43,613 nt of DNA from positions 1-43,613 of the forward strand of contig JAFGGJ010000006.1 of assembly GCA_016930595.1 (NCBI GenBank), in the 5' to 3' direction. The position numbers and the translations under genes are program-made. This DNA is from Planctomycetota bacterium. Its GTDB lineage: Bacteria; Planctomycetota; SZUA-567; JAFGGJ01. Below the pieces are notes generated by a model. It made no database searches, was not told the DNA's origin, and saw only the letters and a list, made by a program, of their open reading frames with translations. Each line of letters opens with the position of its first letter. The first letter of the stretch is position 1. Below are positions 41,853-43,613 of this stretch, piece after piece.

Positions 41853-43254
41853 AGCGGTTCGCTATCGCCAGCGCGGGATCCAGCGGCACTTCCACCCGGC
41901 TGACGTCCGCAGGTATCTTCACTTCCGGCGTAGCCCGCAGCTTCCTGCCGGCGAACTGCGGCAGCCATTCCTTTTCCGCTTCCAGCATTTCCGCCGTCAT
42001 GAGACGCGCTTCGGCCAGGGTGCAGACGGCGGACGTCAGCGGGTCGAGGGCGACCGCCTGCATGGCGAGTTCCGGGTCGCCGGCGAGGGCGGCTTCCACC
42101 GCAAGCCCCTGCACGCTGACGTTGGTCTGGTTGAGCGCCGCGCACTGCGGAGGCAGGTCCCCCACGCGCACCGGGTGCAGTCCCCGCCCGTCCACGAAGA
42201 CCGGCACTTCCACGCAGCAGCCGGCGGGCAGGTTCGTCACGTAGCCGTCGTTCCTGACGTTGCCGTTCAGACGGAAGACGTCGTCCGTCTCGGCGGCTTC
42301 GATGATGTACGAGCAGTATTCGTTCGAGCGCCTGCCGAGGACGGCGGTTTCGGCGGCGAGGTAGTCCACGCCGCGGTATTTTTCCGTAATCATCTTCGAG
42401 TAATTGTAGTACGCCCCGGTTTCCCCGCCGAAGCCGGGTTCGTCGCAGTAGAGCTTGAGTGCGCGTTCGCTGCTGCGGAACCACGGGACGTATTCCGACA
42501 GGTGCCCGGTGCTTTCCGTCATGAAGTAGCCGAAGTGGCGCATGACTTCGCAGCGCACTTTTTCGTTGACGTAGTATTCCGGCTTTTCGCAATTTTCGCG
42601 CAGGACGGGGTAGATGTCCCGGCCGTCACGCCGGTCTTTGAGCGACAGGAACCACGCCATGTGGTTGATGCCGGCGCACAGGAAATCTATGTCTTTCTTG
42701 GGGACGGCGGTGTAGCTGCTGATGAGATCCAGCGTGGTCTGCACGCCGTGGCACAGTCCCACGAAGCTGACTCCCGTCGCCTTGCCCAGGGCAAAGCAGC
42801 ACGCCGCCATGGGGTTGGCGTAGTTGAGCATTATGGCGTGGGGGCAGAGTTCGCTCATGTCGGCGGCGATATCGACGAGCACGGGGATGGTCCGGAGCGC
42901 CCGGAAGACGCCGCCGGGGCCGAGCGAGTCGCCGATGCACTGGTCCACGCCGTACTTCATGGGTATTTCATAGTCCATGCCGAAGGCGTCGAGGCCGCCG
43001 ACCTGGATCATGACGACGACGTAATCGGCGCCGTCGAGCGCCTGCCGGCGGTCCAGCGTGGCGGAGACTTTCGCCGGCAGGTCGTTTTCCTTCACGACGC
43101 GCCGGACAAAGGCTTCCATCATGTCGAGCTTGGGCCTTGTGCGGTTCATGAGACATATTTCACTGTCCTGCAGCGCCGGAGTGGCAAGAATGTCCATGGT
43201 CAGCGTTTTGCAGAAAACCAGGCTGCCCGCTCCGATCATCGCTATTTTCGGCAT
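41821..43254 (-). CDS. melA: GH4-family alpha-galactosidase-like glycosidase (MelA type)
   Basis: This 477-residue enzyme belongs to glycoside hydrolase family 4, which uses NAD+ and Mn2+ in a redox-assisted cleavage. The NAD site is IAMIGAGSLVF, the metal ligands are Cys168 and His169 (GLCHGVQ) and His198 (AGINHMAWF), and DSLGPGGVFRALRTIP and MLNYANPMAA are typical. Near residues 340-390, LNGNVRNDGYVTNLPAGCCV and QCAALNQTNVSVQG are very close to E. coli MelA, so alpha-galactosidase is the best call; alpha-galacturonidase or alpha-glucosidase activity in the same family cannot be excluded. No signal peptide: cytoplasmic, acting on imported sugars. It is transcribed alone from the promoter at 43333-43361. 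No sugar transporter is in the window. Confidence 0.88.
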   Translation of the reverse strand: MPKIAMIGAGSLVFCKTLTMDILATPALQDSEICLMNRTRPKLDMMEAFVRRVVKENDLPAKVSATLDRRQALDGADYVVVMIQVGGLDAFGMDYEIPMKYGVDQCIGDSLGPGGVFRALRTIPVLVDIAADMSELCPHAIMLNYANPMAACCFALGKATGVSFVGLCHGVQTTLDLISSYTAVPKKDIDFLCAGINHMAWFLSLKDRRDGRDIYPVLRENCEKPEYYVNEKVRCEVMRHFGYFMTESTGHLSEYVPWFRSSERALKLYCDEPGFGGETGAYYNYSKMITEKYRGVDYLAAETAVLGRRSNEYCSYIIEAAETDDVFRLNGNVRNDGYVTNLPAGCCVEVPVFVDGRGLHPVRVGDLPPQCAALNQTNVSVQGLAVEAALAGDPELAMQAVALDPLTSAVCTLAEARLMTAEMLEAEKEWLPQFAGRKLRATPEVKIPADVSRVEVPLDPALAIANRFTELAESQLS

Positions 43255-43332
43255 GGCAAAACTCCCCTCTTCTGGTCCGTGCTTGCGGCGGCGGCCACCG
43301 GCGCTTCCGCCCGCAATACCACAACATGCTAC

Positions 43333-43361
43333 AGGTTACGGGATTGCAGGACAGGCGTCAA
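43333..43361 (-). promoter_or_regulatory. Promoter of the GH4 gene
   Basis: On the minus strand, TTGACG (43361-43356) and TAACCT (43338-43333) are separated by 17 bases, about 80 bases before the ATG at 43254. The -10 is weak (four of six), which suits an activated gene. Confidence 0.5.
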
Positions 43362-43430
43362 TAGCCGCAATTGCTTTTGTTTGTCATAAATCGCTTTGTT
43401 CTCCCCACAAACGCCAACAGATTCCCCCCG

Positions 43431-43486
43431 GCGAAAAGACGTCTTTCGCATGCGAAATAATCAAGCCGGACCGTGTTGGAGCGAAA
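43431..43486. promoter_or_regulatory. GCGAAA inverted-repeat cluster upstream of the GH4 gene
   Basis: TTTCGCATGCGAAA (43444-43457) is a perfect 14-bp palindrome. It overlaps a second inverted repeat, GCGAAA(A)GAC with GTCTTTCGC (43431-43449), and a further GCGAAA stands at 43481-43486. The cluster is 70 bases upstream of the GH4 -35 box. It may be a regulator binding site for the sugar gene or for a gene beyond the window edge. The remaining part of 43255-43613 is AT-rich and holds no supported gene. Confidence 0.45.
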
Positions 43487-43613
43487 CTCTAAAAAATAAT
43501 TGACAAAACGAAGCCAATCCATAGCGGTATATCGCCACACCTAACGTCCCATACGACATAAACTTCCCGAAACAGTGTCGCAAAAACCGGCACGACACGA
43601 AAATGCACTTTTC

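Noticed and set aside
43500-43527. TTGACA followed by ATAGCG as a plus-strand promoter near the right edge
   Set aside because: The -10 is poor and the spacer only 15 bases; no gene follows inside the window.
43358-43540. Minus-strand frame of 60 codons upstream of the GH4 gene
   Set aside because: It overlaps the probable promoter and palindrome cluster, is of different composition and lacks a ribosome site.

Overview
The window is GC-rich bacterial chromosome with no rRNA, tRNA, transposase or CRISPR array that I could find. The gene set suggests the Planctomycetes-Verrucomicrobia-Lentisphaerae (PVC) superphylum. It includes large secreted proteins built from beta repeats, a C-terminal HEAT-like tail of planctomycete type, pilin-like proteins with the 'MYADDN' motif, OPT-like permeases of a kind common in PVC genomes, and a Hanks-type kinase. 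This placement is an inference; no phylogenetic marker here fixes the phylum. GTG and TTG starts behind good Shine-Dalgarno sites are frequent, so several starts given here lie inside longer open frames.

Layout. 1-4530 (minus): an overlapping operon of two related secreted beta-repeat proteins and the first 45 codons of a third gene. 4531-10851 (plus): two tandem DUF4190/pilin-like membrane proteins, a secreted beta-helix protein, a Ser/Thr kinase that overlaps accA, and a small membrane protein. 11007-28152 (minus): one long probable operon reading ABC ATPase, minimal FtsX permease, OPT-like permease, double alpha/beta hydrolase, a very large lipoprotein joining an M28-peptidase-like domain to an FtsX permease, a second OPT-family transporter, and a secreted papain-like protease with six beta repeats. 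28277-31392 (plus): a zinc amidase, an unknown membrane protein and a lipoprotein. 31406-32155 (minus): gpmA. 32301-34855 (plus): ECF sigma factor, zinc-finger anti-sigma factor and an exported LTxEQ-type coiled-coil protein, ended by a strong terminator. 34922-39999 (minus): a CreB-CreC two-component system with a CreD-like membrane protein and an extra secreted protein between creC and creD. 40138-41415 (plus): enolase. 41497-41852: a decayed lipoprotein gene. 41821-43254 (minus): a GH4 alpha-galactosidase-like enzyme.

Most interesting. (1) The 15431-28152 cluster looks like an undescribed envelope system. One ABC ATPase probably serves two very unequal FtsX subunits, one of them carrying a degenerate zinc-peptidase domain outside the membrane, and these are co-transcribed with two OPT-type permeases, an esterase and possibly a protease. 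(2) The 110-bp gap between creC and the next gene holds four TTCAC-like half-sites at exact 11-bp spacing, ending 10 bp before a -10 box. That is the geometry expected of a CreB-activated promoter, so the Cre regulon logic of enterobacteria may be conserved here with a new member gene. (3) The two tandem DUF4190/pilin-like proteins have nearly identical promoters and leaders.
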